64,000 nucleotides of DNA from Taxillus chinensis (GCA_023512835.1 CM042088.1:44966771-45030770), one strand, 5' to 3'. Counted from the stretch's first letter, positions 38,201 to 51,586 are shown. The notes: generated by a model from the sequence alone, not told the origin. Numbers and translations: made by a program.

Positions 38201-41200
38201 GTTGCAAATACAGTCTGCATACAATAATGAGAGTGAATTTACATTTCCAGGAAAACAGGGGAATATATGCAGCACAACATGGTGATGGAAACTAAAAACA
38301 CACTGCTAAGATGGTAGCCATGTCAACGCACAATTCATTTATTGTCATGTCTATGCATAAGTTTTGTAATAAATTGTCATATTAAATTTATATAACAAGA
38401 ACCAACTTGTTTGGGTATATGAAAATATATATTCAACCCAGGTTGCACATCACAGATTAATTTCAATCAGGAAAAGACACTCATGGACAATCAACCCAAG
38501 GCAGCTATCAATTTCAATGATTTTAACATAAAAATGAACATCACAGATGAATTCCAGTACGAAATACAGTTCATCACCAACCGAGAGATACTGAAACAGA
38601 CCATCTGGTAGTTTGGGCTTTGAATATACACCACCTGTTATGTAAGAAGCCTGCAATCATAAATTGAAATAAAATCAGTATACAGAAAAGAAAGCTCATT
38701 CTAAGAAAGTGTTTACTTGGATACTGATGGTTTATAAAATCCACACATAATACCTGTTGCAAAAATGCAGACTGTTGTGTGGATATAACACAAGAATCTA
38801 TAGGAACCTGCAATTAATATAAAATTAAAATGGAATGTTAACAAATTGACAATCCAAACATGAATTCCGTTATTAAATGCAAATACACAGATGCTTAAAA
38901 GAGAAAGGAATCAAAAGACAGCTATAAACTATAGCAAACAGATGGATTTGGGGACCAAGCTGTGGAACTAAAACAAATTATTGCACACATTTTCCCATAT
39001 TAAGTATGGCAGAGCTTCCTGCTGATGTCATTGTTGTCACCATCTCACAACTTCATTGGTTGCCCTGGGTTGCCCATTACTTCTATCTCATTACTTGCAA
39101 ATGGAAAATCAAAAGTTCAGTCAAAAACATTTCCCTCACGCAAAATTAACTGCTCACAATGTCTGGAAGGAAGCTAGATAAATGTATGTACTATAATTTT
39201 TTTAAAAATTACTATTGTAATTTTCATAGTTATGATTTTTTGAAGTTCAAATTGCTGCTTAGGCATCAAAGAATGATTAGGCAACCCCACGAATTGCGGA
39301 AATTTTAGAGCAGCTCAATGTCCCAGACACAGGGTTGGAAGCATTATCACCAAATAAAATCAAAATGGTATAATTGGTTTGAATCATTTCAGAACTTGTA
39401 ACTCTAACTCAAGACAAAAACATATACATATTTAATATATTTTCATTTTAAAAATACTTTGTGAACAAACACTGAAATAGCCATAGAAATATCCTTTCTT
39501 TTTCACAAATGTTATGAATGCCAATGAACTGAAATGTGACAATGAAAAGAAAAAAGGAATGAAATTAAGCCTCCTAAAGAAAAATCACAGTAACACAAGC
39601 AAACGTACCGAAAAACGCTGTGCTGAGAATATTGCATTCATAACTGCAACATATCTGTAAGAGCAAACACCAATTGAATTTGAAATCACACAGAAACATA
39701 GCAACAGTGTAAATCATATGAAGGCAAGTAGATCAGATTAGCATACTGTTCAGGGCCATCCAGGGAACCCTGCAAGCATAAAATCTGCAATTACAAGTTA
39801 GTAACTCTATCAAAGATGTGTCCCGTTCCCGTTGAAAAAAGAAAAGAAAAGAAACAAGAATCTCAAATAAAAAAGCAAAAGAACAATTTTCAGATATATG
39901 TTCGTGGGCTTTAAGATCAAAGCTTCTTTATATCAAATTACTTGAAAACTACACCAACCTCAAAAACAATGGGCTGATGCTTCAGGTGAACATAAGTAAA
40001 TGATAAACATGAAAACCCTTTAACTCATGACTGTTAAGTCATTTTATTTAGTTCTGACATATATTGCATATCAGAATGTCTCTAAACTATTTATATTTTC
40101 CTATTCTTTGTCTAATATTTTTAAAGTGAAAAATAATAAATGGCATCATCTGCCAAATGGATATCTTTGCAAAAAACCAAAACCGAAACCGAAAGAAAAA
40201 AAAAACACTTTTTCCCCATTACTATCATTGTATTTAATCTATTTCAAGAGTTTGATGACAGAAAAGTATAATTATATTGACATTGTCATGTTTCAGCCAA
40301 TGATCTGTAGTTCACCAACCAGACAAAACAGACAAAGTAGACAAAGTGTTAATGACAATAATGTTTTTTCTCTTAAAAAGGAAAAAAAGAAAAGTACTTC
40401 AAAGAAGCAGGAAATTTAAACTTTATAAGTATAACGACCGTAATCTCAGAGCATCCACATCAGGTACTCTATAAAGATGTTTTCTCTATAATTTAGGAAT
40501 AAATTTTAAAGTTTCGATAAAAATGAGTTTACATTAAGTTTTCCAAAATAGAGTTTAGGAATAGAAATTGTAGAGTGAATATTTATAATTATAGGATTAC
40601 TATTAATCTTCCAAACACTTTTTTTTATAATTTGTTAATATATTTATTGTGCATTTTTGATTAATTGTAATAAATAAATAAAATATAAAAAGTAAATAGA
40701 TAAATTTTTTAAAAAAGAATAGAGATAAAAATAAAGAATGAAATGTAATAGGATAAACAAAATATATAGAATAATATACTGTTCATACCCTAAAATAGGA
40801 ATGGAGAATATAAACCCGATGTGGATGCACTCATAAATGAATTCATTCTGGTCTAATTACTACATTGTGATACCAATGCCAAACAGAAACCCTGTAATCT
40901 AGAGGAACAAATATTAAGGACTGAACACCATAGCCTAACCAAAGTTTGATAGCAATGCCATAAACCAGCAAGTTGGAGACAAAATGCAGCTAGTTTTCCC
41001 CAAAAATCCCAATGGCCACATGCAGCAGCTAACAAAATAAAAGGTTATCGTCTTAAATAGTACCAAAATGTAGAGTTGATTGTAATTTTGCAAAGGCATA
41101 CATTACCCAAAAAATACACATATATAAGAAACACTCACTCGAGGCTGGGCTTGAAGCCGCCCTGGACGAAACACTCTTTGTATGTCTTCCATCAGATCAA

Positions 41201-41972
41201 ATCAAACACTTTTTCAAAGAAGTCCATAAAGATGAATGACAAAAGTAGACACAAAAAAGGGTCATCTTAATATCAAGGATACAGCAAAGAGCCATTGACA
41301 AGGACCCAGATAAGAGTGAAGAACCGATCCCATCTGTTGACCCCTTCTTGCTCAATTGCTCATCTCTGATCACAAATTCCTCCAATTTCTGCAGAAACTT
41401 GTAGCAAAAACCAGGCATTTGCCCATTTTCTGATGTCTGATCAGACACTGAGGCCAAAGACGAATCATATATGTAGCCGCAGGAATTGACGCCAGTAGCA
41501 ATTACAACAATCTGATTGAGCTGGTTAAGGAGGAGAACTGAGTTGAGGAATGTAAGTACCTGCAAACGCCAGATTACTAGGGATTCAGGCTCAAAACTAA
41601 AGCCATCAGTATCCATCACATTGGAATGATATCTATGTTGCCGCAAAACTGGAATTGATTTGGGCGTTCAAATTCCATAAAATAAATTGTGGAGGATAAA
41701 CATAACAGGAATAGGCAGAAAGAAAAAGGAACTACAGGGTCGTACATGGGAGAGAAAAGTAGAGAAGGGGAGTGGAGCGGTGGGGGAGCTCCAGAAGAAA
41801 GGATTGGTATCTATTAAGACCATGAGGAGACTAACATCATCTGCAAGAAACAAAAATTCGAGCGAGGAGAGGTCAGCGCGGCCCACAACAACATACCACA
41901 CACGACATATAACAAACCCCACAACACACAAAAACACCAACCTGAATACATTTTGGAGGGGGCCGGCACCAT
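35248..41972 (-). CDS. TFB4: General transcription and DNA repair factor IIH subunit TFB4 / p34 (302 aa, 11 exons)
   Basis: Core TFIIH subunit that pairs with p44 in RNA polymerase II initiation and nucleotide excision repair. Exons from 5' to 3' on the minus strand: 41972-41942, 41840-41746, 41559-41283, 41185-41139, 39784-39747, 39654-39609, 38807-38754, 38650-38582, 38214-38138, 35899-35804, 35326-35248; sum 909 nt in frame, all GT-AG. The start gives [12 protein letters not shown] followed by the von Willebrand-like fold ([37 protein letters not shown]). Residues ~246-276 form the C-terminal zinc-binding C4 domain ([24 protein letters not shown]), ending in a short Ser/Lys-rich tail. Length equals that of Arabidopsis TFB4 (about 301 aa). 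It is head-to-head with the gene at 42790. Confidence 0.95.
37600..37802 (+). mobile_element. Possible retrotransposon 3' end in a TFB4 intron
   Basis: The stretch ends TTATTTAATAAAATG then a short pyrimidine-rich part and an A-run at about 37794, like the 3' end of a plant LINE or of a processed transcript. A loose open frame precedes it. I could not find a target-site duplication or a recognisable protein, so this is tentative. Confidence 0.3.
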
Positions 41973-42456
41973 GGCTCCGTGATTTGAGTTCTCTAAAATG
42001 CCACACAAATTGGGATTGTGAGAAGGCGGAGGAATACATGCCCACAATAACAACAACAACAACAACAATAATGCTGAATCTTATAATCAATCAAAATAAC
42101 ACCCACTTTTAAATGCTTTACACACGAACAGGTGTTTTGTAAACATAAACAGAAATGAAATCACACAAACACCAACTTAATCAGTAAAATAAAATCCCGA
42201 TTAGCACTTCATCAGTAGCGGCTAACTTAGTAACTTTTAGATGAAACCATCAGAATCTCGATGCCACAAGGTACTACTATTTAAGAAATGCATCATTTTT
42301 AACATTATAAATAAATTTTAGGGGCCCTTCGTGTGTGATGGAAAGAAGCAGGAACAATTCCTGGATAAAAGCGACAACAATCCAATGAGGTCTTTTTTAA
42401 GGAAAGGAACAACATCGACTAACGTAAATAGTGTCGTGTGTAGAACGTCGTACAGT

Positions 42457-42492
<36 letters not shown>

Positions 42493-42530
42493 ATTGGGTT
42501 CAACCTAGTGGGTAGCACCGTTGGAGTTGG

Positions 42531-42569
<39 letters not shown>

Positions 42570-42789
42570 GAGATGAAGAACGCGATGAAGAAAACGCCAC
42601 GGTGACGGCTGTCCGAGAGATTAAAAGAGGATATCTAATACAAAACGACTCCGTTTTGCTGGTAGTCCTCTGTTGTCTTGTCTCCGCTTATATTTATTGG
42701 CTTTGCTCATTAAACAACAACAACACAGCAGCAGCAGAAGCGACGATCCCTCGATCCGATCGGATCAACGAAAGTGACAGACGAGAGAG
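41973..42789. promoter_or_regulatory. Bidirectional promoter region, TFB4 and the 113-aa gene
   Basis: The two start codons point away from each other, 817 bases apart. The region has an (AAC)n tract at about 42047-42071 next to the TFB4 leader and two (GA)n tracts (42467-42493 and 42533-42565) near the other gene. A shared promoter is plausible from the arrangement alone. Confidence 0.5.
42467..42565. repeat. Two (GA)n microsatellites upstream of the 113-aa gene
   Basis: Two GA tracts of about 27 and 33 bases are separated by a 39-base unique spacer. They probably lie in the promoter or leader of the plus-strand gene. Confidence 0.9.
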
Positions 42790-44326
42790 ATGAAAGGCAT
42801 AGGAGGAGGACCGTTGCTCTCCATCGGTGATCTTCTCAGCGATGTCGGAGAAACTCACTCTCTTTCGTTGCCCTCCTCACCCCTCTCATCACCTTCTCCT
42901 TCAACACTCCTTCCTTCCGATGACGACGGCGACCGCCTTCTCCAACCTTCGAATCTCACCCTGCTTTTTCAGGTTTTCCCGCGCTCACCTCAACTTTCTG
43001 CTTCCAACCCATATCTTCATTCCAGCAATCATGTCTATTCACCCTCTTTTTATTTATTTATTGGGGTTTGTAGGGGAATTATGTTGGTTACATTTGGTGG
43101 AAGAAAGAGGGACAAAAGCTGCTTTTACCTTTTTTTTTTTTTCAATTCTAGTGAATCAAGGGATTAGTCTTCAGATCATATTGTTTTGGAGCTCAATGGC
43201 ATGCATTGCAATCCCTCATAGCTGGTGTTCCCAAAATTTGAGATATAAAAGTCTCTTCCCAACAAGTTCCATCAAAGAACAAATGGGGTTATGCTCTAAG
43301 AATCTTAGACCTGTTGGAATTCAGTGGCTGGTCAAGTTTTGTTAAATGCAACAGACTAGTATAAAGCTTGAAAATTATAGAGAGGGCTGATTGTCTACTT
43401 GCTTCCTCTTTGAGGATACACATCTGTGATTGCAATATATTGTGTATAATTTTAATTTTAGTTGCAGCAATCATTGGCTTGTTTTGCAATATTTGAAAGA
43501 TATTTTTATATTGATCTATATTCCTAAAACAACTTACTTCTTAGATATGGAAAGGTTTCCATGTTTAAAATTTTTCTGGAGTAGCACTTGTCACCCCATA
43601 AATTTTGCTTTTTGCAGGACTTAATTCTTGTTTATTTATTTAACATCTGCAAACTTGGCCGGGTGTCTAATTCAAAGTTCAAACCTCTTGCTATAGGAAA
43701 ATTATCACCACTTAAATGAGGCACTAGCTGGCACGGATCATTCATGGACTTCTCTAACACTCAAGGTGATGACTAATATTCCTAGAATAAATTGTTTTCA
43801 GTTTCTTTCATCTTGCAGACTCGTTGCTTAAATTCCTGAATGTGGCCTATACGGATTTTAGAACGTGCCATTCATTCATATGCCAGATGGTATTCTTTTT
43901 TGTTATGTGTGTCAGTGTGTGTATTGCATTGGTATGCAACAAATGAGTTATGTAATGGTCAGTGTTCATCCTGAACTCCCCATGGAAGAAAAACCTCCCT
44001 AGAGCTTCGCCAAATCAGCTGACAAACATGTGCTTGTTGTCCCAACATTTTGGGAAATGGATTGTCTTAATCTCTTAAATCTTTTTGGTGTAAGCTCAGT
44101 CCACACCTGTACTGATTTGAATTTTGAGGTATCCAAAAATTTTAATATTTTGTTTTATTGATTTCAGTTATGCAGTGCTCTTGAAACTGCCAACAAGTTA
44201 GTCCGATCCACCAACTCGAATGTTACATCACTGTCAGAGAAGGTTGAAGAGCTTGAAAAAATTGTAAAGAGGGCAGATTCTGCAGTGGCCGCAGCCACAG
44301 CAACAACCATCAAACCGAAAGTTTGA
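42790..44326 (+). CDS. Unrecognised small protein with a C-terminal coiled coil (113 aa, 2 exons)
   Basis: I do not recognise the family. Exons 42790-42972 and 44168-44326 join at a CAG/GT..AG boundary and give 342 nt. The N-terminal part (GGGPLLSIGDLLSDVGE) is followed by a Ser/Pro/Leu-rich stretch and LLFQLCSALETANKLV; residues ~78-97 (VTSLSEKVEELEKIVKRAD) should form a coiled coil, and the tail is Ala/Thr-rich. No signal peptide or membrane segment is seen. The continuous frame across a well-placed intron and the sharp amphipathic pattern in exon 2 support a real gene. The divergent partner is TFB4. Confidence 0.7.
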
Positions 44327-45400
44327 TTTTGCCCCTCAAACATCCCTCAATCCCTGCCTAAACATCAACCAAAACGTTGATACATGCGAGTTTATTTAAT
44401 GTGTGCGTGGATTTGTTGTCTAGCATGTTCTCCAGTAACAAAAAATCTCGGAAGTGGTTTGAAAATGGAGAAGGTTAGATGAAAACAAAATGCATCAGCG
44501 CTTGTATTTACCGCAGCCGTGCAATGGTGCCAATGGCATCGTTCCAACTTCCAATTAGAATTTGGATGGTTTTAGTGTCATTTTATTAATTTTTATATTA
44601 AAATTATGCTTTTTTAAAAAATCATTAAAACTATATAGTTTTGATTTATTATATGTAGTTATGTAGTTACTGTAGATGATCTGAATGAAAAAGCAGGGTT
44701 GACGTGCTTGAATTAAGTTGAAAAAGAAAAAAAGAAAGGGCGAGACAAGCAAACAATCAAGAAGTTACGTTTATCTTCTTCCTTTCTAAAAAAGATAATA
44801 ATAATCAAATTCATATGTAATTTATTCCAAGACTGATAAGTGATAATGAAACAAGAACATTGAATATGAGAGGAAATTTAAGATGTTTTTTATTATTTAT
44901 GAATAAAAAGTTAAATAATATTATATTATTATTGTTACTAATAACATTGAATAATTTTTTATTTAATATTATAATAGTTTTATTTTTTAATGTATTAATA
45001 TAGAAAGATTAAAAAAGTTAAAATAAAAAAACTTATTATTTTAATTAAGATAAAAATAAAATAAAGAATTTTAAACTTTTATTTTCCTTTAAATATAGAA
45101 ATAAAAGTTGAGACTTGAGAGACATTCTAAAATAAAATTTGAAAATAATAAATAAATAAATAAAATTCGGGCGGAATTATATCGAAACGGTAACGTTTTA
45201 TTTTTTTTAAAAATATTTTTGTTACGCCCGGAGACGAAAAAACGCTACTGTATACGAGAGAGAGAGAGAGAGAGACCGCGTCAATGACCCAGCCAGCCAT
45301 CACCTTCATCATCCATGGCCATAGACCCTCATCACCTGCCACGCCAGTAAACCCAACAGCCCTCTGCAACCACCACCAACGCCGTAACACCAAAACCTGT
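44327..45400. other. Intergenic region with GA repeat
   Basis: Carries the 3' untranslated region of the 113-aa gene, then AT-rich sequence to about 45230, then a (GA)n tract at 45255-45275 and C/A-rich sequence that leads into the COQ4 leader. No protein gene is supported. Confidence 0.5.
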
Positions 45401-45606
45401 CACCGCAGCCGCTGCTTCCATATTCTCCATCCCTCACCTCACTAATCAGTAATCACCCATCTTCCTCCCAATTCTCATCTCTAACCACCCACCGCAGTGC
45501 ACCAATATCAACCCATCACCGTACCCACTTCTCATCAATCCCTAACCTTCATCATTCACCAGAAAGCCAAATCCACAAACAAAAAGGAGGGGAGAATCAC
45601 ACCAGA

Positions 45607-45662
<56 letters not shown>

Positions 45663-46636
45663 ACGGTTCACCATCGCCCACCACCTCCGAAACCGCCCAA
45701 CGACGCCGCCGCTGCCTCCGCGTGCCAAATCCGTTGCTGCTGCGTGCTGCAGAACCTAAACTCCGCCTCTGCAAGCAGCAATCGCGGACAAGATCCAGCT
45801 GCTGCGCCGATCTCCACCGCCGAGATACGATCCACTGTCGTGCCTCGCGATCCTTCATCCCGGCCTCGTACAGCAACCCCGTCGTCATCGCCGCCGCTCG
45901 TGTCGTCATCGACGCGCGACTAGCTTATTTTTATTTTATTTTTTATCGAAACGTTGTCGTTTTGATCTACTGGAAGCCCACTCCCCCTACAAATTGGTCT
46001 GATTGATTAAACCAGTCACTTTTCCCCTGAAGTTTCCAATCCAGGTACGATGTTTCATCCATTGTTTTGCGAGAATCAAACACAGCTTTTGTTTTTCGAT
46101 TTTTCTGATTTTCGTGTCTCTCGTTTCATGAGTCATGCTTCATCCTTATTATTATTGTTGTTGTTGTTGATTTGTATTTTCCCTTAAATTTGCAATCTGG
46201 GATGTTTGTATATGCTTTTGGGAATGCAATAATTTCGCCGTTCCTCGTACGTGTCCTGTTGTGAATCAATAACAAAATATGAGGAGTCATAATGCATCTC
46301 TATTCAACTTAGGCATTTGTTTTCCATGGTTTCTTAATTTGATGCCCGCCAACTGACAGCGGTCGGTCTGTATGTTGTTACTTTTTTGGTTGGAAATAGG
46401 GAGTGGAGCTTAGATGGTGTTTATGTTAACCATCCTCAATGCTGATTGTTGAAACCTCGTTTCTGAATTTGAAAGTGGCATTGGACTTTCTTACATTATG
46501 TTTTGTGCACGTGGAATGGCATTGTGATTATTTTGATTCATTAATTTTGCAGTTATCATTGTGATTAATCACCTGGAATGGTCTGCTGAAAAGCTCGTGG
46601 CTTCAAGTTTTAGGTTTGGTTGTTTGAATAGTTGTC
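45401..46636 (+). other. Probable 5' leader exon(s) and leader intron of COQ4
   Basis: A C-rich, intron-poor block with a 52-base (GA)n tract (45609-45660) ends at a GT donor at 46045. A pyrimidine-rich tract and CAG acceptor at about 46552 sit 85 bases before the COQ4 ATG. An open frame at 45497-46006 crosses the repeat and is taken as untranslated because its protein is low-complexity Glu-Arg repeats and shows no recognisable domain. A three-codon upstream ORF lies at about 46578. Confidence 0.5.
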
Positions 46637-49610
46637 ATGGTAGAGTGGCCCCGAATCCCCCTCAATGGTTGGCAGCGGGCTGCAGTTTCCATTGGTTCTG
46701 CAGTTGGTGCTCTGATGGACCCGCGAAGAGCGGATCTGATTGCAGCACTGGGTGAGACAACTGGAAAACATGCTCTTCAAAGAGTTGTTGATAAGATGGA
46801 GAAGAGCGCTGAAGGTCGGGTAAGTCTTGTGTCCTACTCTAGCACTAATGGCCCATTTGGTTAGGTTTATGAAATAAAGAGTATAAATTACTTATAACTT
46901 TTATGTATAAGTAGAAAAAGGTGTTTGATAGTAAGGTGTGTATGACCTATATGTAGGTAAAATGAACAATAAGGGTATAAATATTAAGTTTTATAATAGT
47001 TTTAATCACATAATAGACTTTTGCTGGATTAAAAATTTACTTATAAGTCATAATTTTTAACTTAAAAAATAAGCATAAGACATGAGCAAATTATCAAACA
47101 CTTGAAAAAAGTCCAAGCATACAAGCTATTCACTCATGGTATATAACTTCTAGCGGCACAGAGAAGCCCCATTTTCAATGGTATGATTAATAATATGAAA
47201 CTGCTCTTTTTTTTTTTCATTATGCATGCTATCGATAAGGGATTTTTCTCGGACAAGCTGAAAAGTGTGTGGGTTTGTGCATAATCTCTTTTGTCTTTTG
47301 TGGATGCCGGAAAAAAGGTTGAAATTTCCAAAGCAGTTGAAATCCTGACTATCATTCTCAGATATTGGTTTGCAGAATCCAATTATTTTTCCCAATTAAA
47401 AAAGTTGTTTTATTTTTGTTCTCGTTTTAATCATTAGCCCTGATTTTGAGTTGTCTTACCCAAGTCACACAATTAAAGCTTCCTGCGTTAAGCATATGTA
47501 ATTCTTCAAACTGTATGTTCTGCACTAGAACCTTATTGCAATCAGATGATACTTCAATACATATATATTTTTCTATTGACAATGGTACTAGAATATAAAT
47601 TTTGGCTTGATGATTTTGAGGCTGAAATTTTAGAACAAACAAAGGTAATGCTAAACAGCTTTGCTACTTCTGACGCATTGCATATCAATATGGCTTGAAG
47701 CACCTCCATGTTGGCCCTAGGCTAATGTGCCTTCAGCAAGGTAATAGATCTACTGCTTTAAAACTTGTAAGCAGCATGCAACGTGAGTTCATGCTCATGC
47801 AGTATAGTATTAATGCTCTTCTATTGCAACTGATTACTGTGATGCAATGCATTCCCATTAGGGTAGTTGCCATCAATTTTGGATATCTTAATGCCTTGCA
47901 CGTAACAGTTATATAAATGAACTTTGATGGCAGGGAAAAAATACACTGAAAAGAGCCTTGAGAACATATTTTCTGTTAAGAAGTTGGGGGTTGATGATCT
48001 GAACTATGCGAGGCTTGTTCTTTTAGCTAGGAATCCATATGGCTTCTGTATCACTTCTGCTAATTGATTCTATCATGCATCATTTTGTTCCCCTCAAAGT
48101 TGGGCAGCTTGTCAGGGAAGATGTTTAATTGTTTTTGGTGATTCCCAGGGAAGGTCCTATAACTGGGGGCGATTGATATTTATAGAATTTTAACGGAAAA
48201 TATATTTTGAAAAAAAGAGTCCTGGTTCGACTAACTAGGTAGAATATGCAGCAGCATGCAAGAATGCTGCTTCATTCTTCAATGTTTTTTTTTGATTTTT
48301 TTTTTTTTGGGGGTTTTTTTTTTATAATTTTTGTTTTTTTTTTTTTTTTTTAAAATAGAAACTTTTTGCAACAGGATAAATCGAAACAAAAGAGGCAGGA
48401 ATTGTGTTTAGACTTATATTGCTTTCATCCTGGAAGATATAACAATCCGCTGAATCCAAAAAAAAAAAAAAGTTTGTGCAATATAATTGTCTTGATAAGT
48501 AAGCCATTGTAATGGCAGAAAATATTGTCATTTTTCTCGAGCTTGGAATTTGATTTAAGTGGATGTTCTATGGCATTGTGTTTATTTTCCTGCTTGTTTA
48601 CATTTGCATGGTGGATAACTTTTTCCAATATCCTGATGCTATTTTTCACTTTTTAAAGGTTGTTTATCTTATTTGTCGGGTCCATTTGGTATAATGATAT
48701 TATTTTTTAAAATATAATTATTTTTGAAAACAGTAGGCTTGATGAATTTAAAATTATTTATGAGTAAGAAAATTAATCTGGGACCATAGGTTTTAAAAGT
48801 AATTATATTTTTAAAAATAATCATGGTGTGCCAAACACGAAGATTCTAAAGCTAGTCATGCCATTATTCATCAAATCTAGAAAAGGGAGAATGGCCCAAT
48901 TACAGTGGTTGTCTCTAGATAAATCAAAGATTTTAGTACAGAAAACATAACTAGAACCCTCAACCTGCCATAGAAGAGCGCCCAAATATGTTGTGCTACC
49001 CAGTGAAAGAACATCAAATATGGGCATTGAAGTTTATATGCTTTGCCTGTCGTTGTGGTTGAACAATAGTATTTTAAGTACATAGAAGCAGGTTGATTTC
49101 TCCCTCTTTCTCCTGCAGGCGGTACTCCTGGATAAACCAAGAGTCATTTCAGAAAAAGTAGGACATGCATGGGACCTGCCTACTAATACATTTGGTGCTG
49201 CATATGCTAGGTTCATGGGATCCAGGAACTTCTCTCCCGATGATCGGCCACCTGTGCGGTTCATGGACACAGAGGAGCTGGCATATGTGGCAATGCGAGC
49301 TCGGGAGGTTCATGACTTCTGGCACACCCTTTTCGGTCTCCCAACAAACCTGATTGGTGAGACAGCACTGAAGGTGATAGAATTTGAGCAGATGCAACTT
49401 CCTATGTGCATGCTCTCTGTTGTCGGGGGCACAGCCAGGTTCAATGAGAAGCAAAGATCATTATTTCTCAAGCATTACCTCCCCTGGGCAGCTCGGGCAG
49501 GTCTGAACGCCACCGATTTGATGTGCATCTATTATGAGCGCCATTTTGATGAGGATTTGGAAGATGTTCGGTATAGATGGGGGATTACTCCTGCTCCTGT
49601 TGCTGCCTAG
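46637..49610 (+). CDS. COQ4: Ubiquinone biosynthesis protein COQ4 homologue, mitochondrial (224 aa, 2 coding exons)
   Basis: COQ4 organises the coenzyme Q synthesis complex on the matrix side of the inner mitochondrial membrane and takes part in ring oxidative decarboxylation. Exons 46637-46819 and 49119-49610 total 675 nt. The start reads [20 protein letters not shown], close to other plant COQ4 proteins, with no long presequence. Conserved segments include [40 protein letters not shown] and the metal-binding HDxxH-(x11)-E motif at residues 126-142 (HDFWH then E). The 2.3-kb intron contains poly-T tracts and two MITE-like elements. Length is that of the plant family. Confidence 0.95.
46850..47105. 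mobile_element. MITE-like element in the COQ4 intron
   Basis: Begins GGCCCATTTGGTTAGGTTTA and ends, read on the other strand, AAGTGTTTGATAATTTGC, with an inner inverted pair ATAAATTACTTATAA / TGACTTATAAGTAAA. This organisation matches hAT-derived MITEs (GTTTGGTTA-type ends) seen in many plants. No exact target duplication was found. Confidence 0.45.
48300..48352. repeat. Poly-T tracts in the COQ4 intron
   Basis: Three runs of 9-20 T, broken by short G-rich or mixed spacers. They are prone to assembly length error. Confidence 0.85.
48685..48835. mobile_element. MITE-like element with ~38-bp terminal inverted repeats, COQ4 intron
   Basis: The left end is TTTGGTATAATGATATTATT and the right end on the other strand is TTTGGCACACCATGATTATT; both arms continue into TTTAAAATATAATTA-like sequence. 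A related left end (TTTGGTATGGTATTATTTTTG) occurs at 49789, past the COQ4 stop codon, suggesting a local family. Confidence 0.55.
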
Positions 49611-51565
49611 TTAGACGCTGGTGGAATGAGTTGCCTTGTTGGTGGACCACCTCTTCATGATTCGTCAGTTTCACTCCCCACCCAGTATCATACCCAGCAT
49701 GTTCCAAACAACAAAAACATCAAAAATGTATTTTCAGGAAAGCATCATGATAAAGTGGTCTCAATTTCTAACATGAGTGAGTTGTCGTTTGGTATGGTAT
49801 TATTTTTGAAAATATTATTATTTTTCAAAAATATTTATTTGAATTCACAGTTTCTAAAAATAATTGTGTGGAAAATAATATAAGCTAGACAAATGTAGCC
49901 GGTGAAAAATGTGTGGGAAAAAAAAGATCAAAAATATATTTGTTTGGTTGAGGTGAAAAATAGTTGTGAAAAGTAGTTTTTTAGAATTTTATTGTGAGGT
50001 GAAAAAAAAAACTGAAAAATCATAATATTGTGAAAAATAGTAATTTAATCTTATGTGTGAATAATAAATAAATTGTTGATAGGCAATATTGAAAAATTGT
50101 AATTGATGTACATTTTTTGTTTTTTTTTTCACGGCAATTGGGCGTGGAAAACATTCCATTGAAATCGGGAGAAGTTTTCCATACTCAACCTATTTTCAAT
50201 CTTCACCGAGCAATGATTTTTTTTTTTTAATATGCATTCAAAAATTTCTGTAGTTGTCAAGTAGGAGTTAGTGTCATTGGCAAATTTTATTATTATATTC
50301 ATAAAATGTCTGTGAATATTCATTAGTAACTATTTAATTAATGAATTAATTAATATGTATATAAATTATTTTATTAAATATAATTTAATAAATATATTTT
50401 TATATTATTATTAAATAGGTAATATATGTTTTATTTATTATTATATTTTATTAATTGTATATATATTAATTATTTAAATATATAAATAAAAATAATATAA
50501 TCTATCGTATGAGTGGAATGAGGAAAAAAATAAAATATTATATATGATTCATATGCCAATATATTAGTATTTAGTTATTAATTGGCTCCAAATCAAAACT
50601 CAATAGAAAATTAAAAGAAAATTATTAGAATATATATAAAATTAGGACTTGAGGAACCAGTGTGTTATATCTACCTGAATATTACTTTTTAAAACAGAAT
50701 AAGTCACCGTTTTTTCTTCTTTTTGTCACTGGTTGTAACATACAAGCTCAAGCTTGTTATGTTTCATGATCTTGCTACGCTAACTTATAATAATAATAAT
50801 AATAATAACTATAAAAAAATTGTCTAGTAAAAAATAAATTAAAACAATAAGCATTCATTACGTCTTTTTTTTAAGGCCTGTCGCCTGTTGACTTTCTTAT
50901 TACACATTACTAGTTTTTATTCTGATATATGAGTTTTTAATGGTCTAAAAATAAAAACAAAACAAAACAAAAAGGTTACATGTGTTTCAGGCCTTGCTTG
51001 GTAGCCATGGATTCCCCAAGAAAGATGAATAATACCCCTGAAAAGCCAAGAAAGACAATATTCTCATACAAAAAATACAAGGAGAGAATGAAAAAGTGTC
51101 CTTGGAATAGGTGCATAATTTTCATAGCAAGAAAGCATTAAAATAAATTTAAAAAACACCATTAAATAAAGAGTAACAACAGAGCTGCGTTTTTGTTGTA
51201 GGTAACAATAAATCATTGAATTAGAGAAGTAACAATAGTGGATTTTTTTAAAAAAAAAACTATGATAATAATTTTGTACTTATTTTCTATATCAATCGAT
51301 CATACTAAAAATTATTATTATAATTTATCTATTTATTTTTTATATTTAAAAAAAAATAAATTTCACATTTTTTTTCTATTTATTTTTCTGTCCACTTATT
51401 TTATTTTATCTTTTTTCTTTCCACCCATTTTTCATATTTTTCAGTAGTCGGTGCCTGGTAGCGGCAACTGTGCAAAAACGAAGCGTATTCGGTAAACTTG
51501 GATAAAACAAAGGAAGCAGGACCGGTTCCATTCCCCACACAAAATTCAAATTTTGAAATCGAGAT
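49611..51565. other. AT-rich intergenic region between COQ4 and POLD4
   Basis: Contains the COQ4 3' untranslated region, the second TTTGGTAT element end at 49789, and long A/T runs. Weak frames (for example 51238-51447) are low-complexity. No gene is supported. Confidence 0.5.
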
Positions 51566-51566
51566 C

Positions 51567-51586
51567 GAGAGAGAGAGAGAGAGAGA
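51567..51586. repeat. (GA)n tract directly before the POLD4 start codon
   Basis: About 20 bases of GA end three bases before the ATG at 51589, so they are in the transcribed leader. GA leaders also occur before the coiled-coil gene, the 113-aa gene and COQ4. Confidence 0.85.

Noticed and set aside
41687..42112. 141-residue plus-strand open frame
   Set aside because: It is antisense to TFB4 exons 1-2, which form a validated reading frame on the minus strand.
45497..46006. 169-residue open frame with a Glu-Arg repeat
   Set aside because: It is produced by the (GA)n tract and lies in what looks like the COQ4 leader. No recognisable domain or conserved pattern is present.
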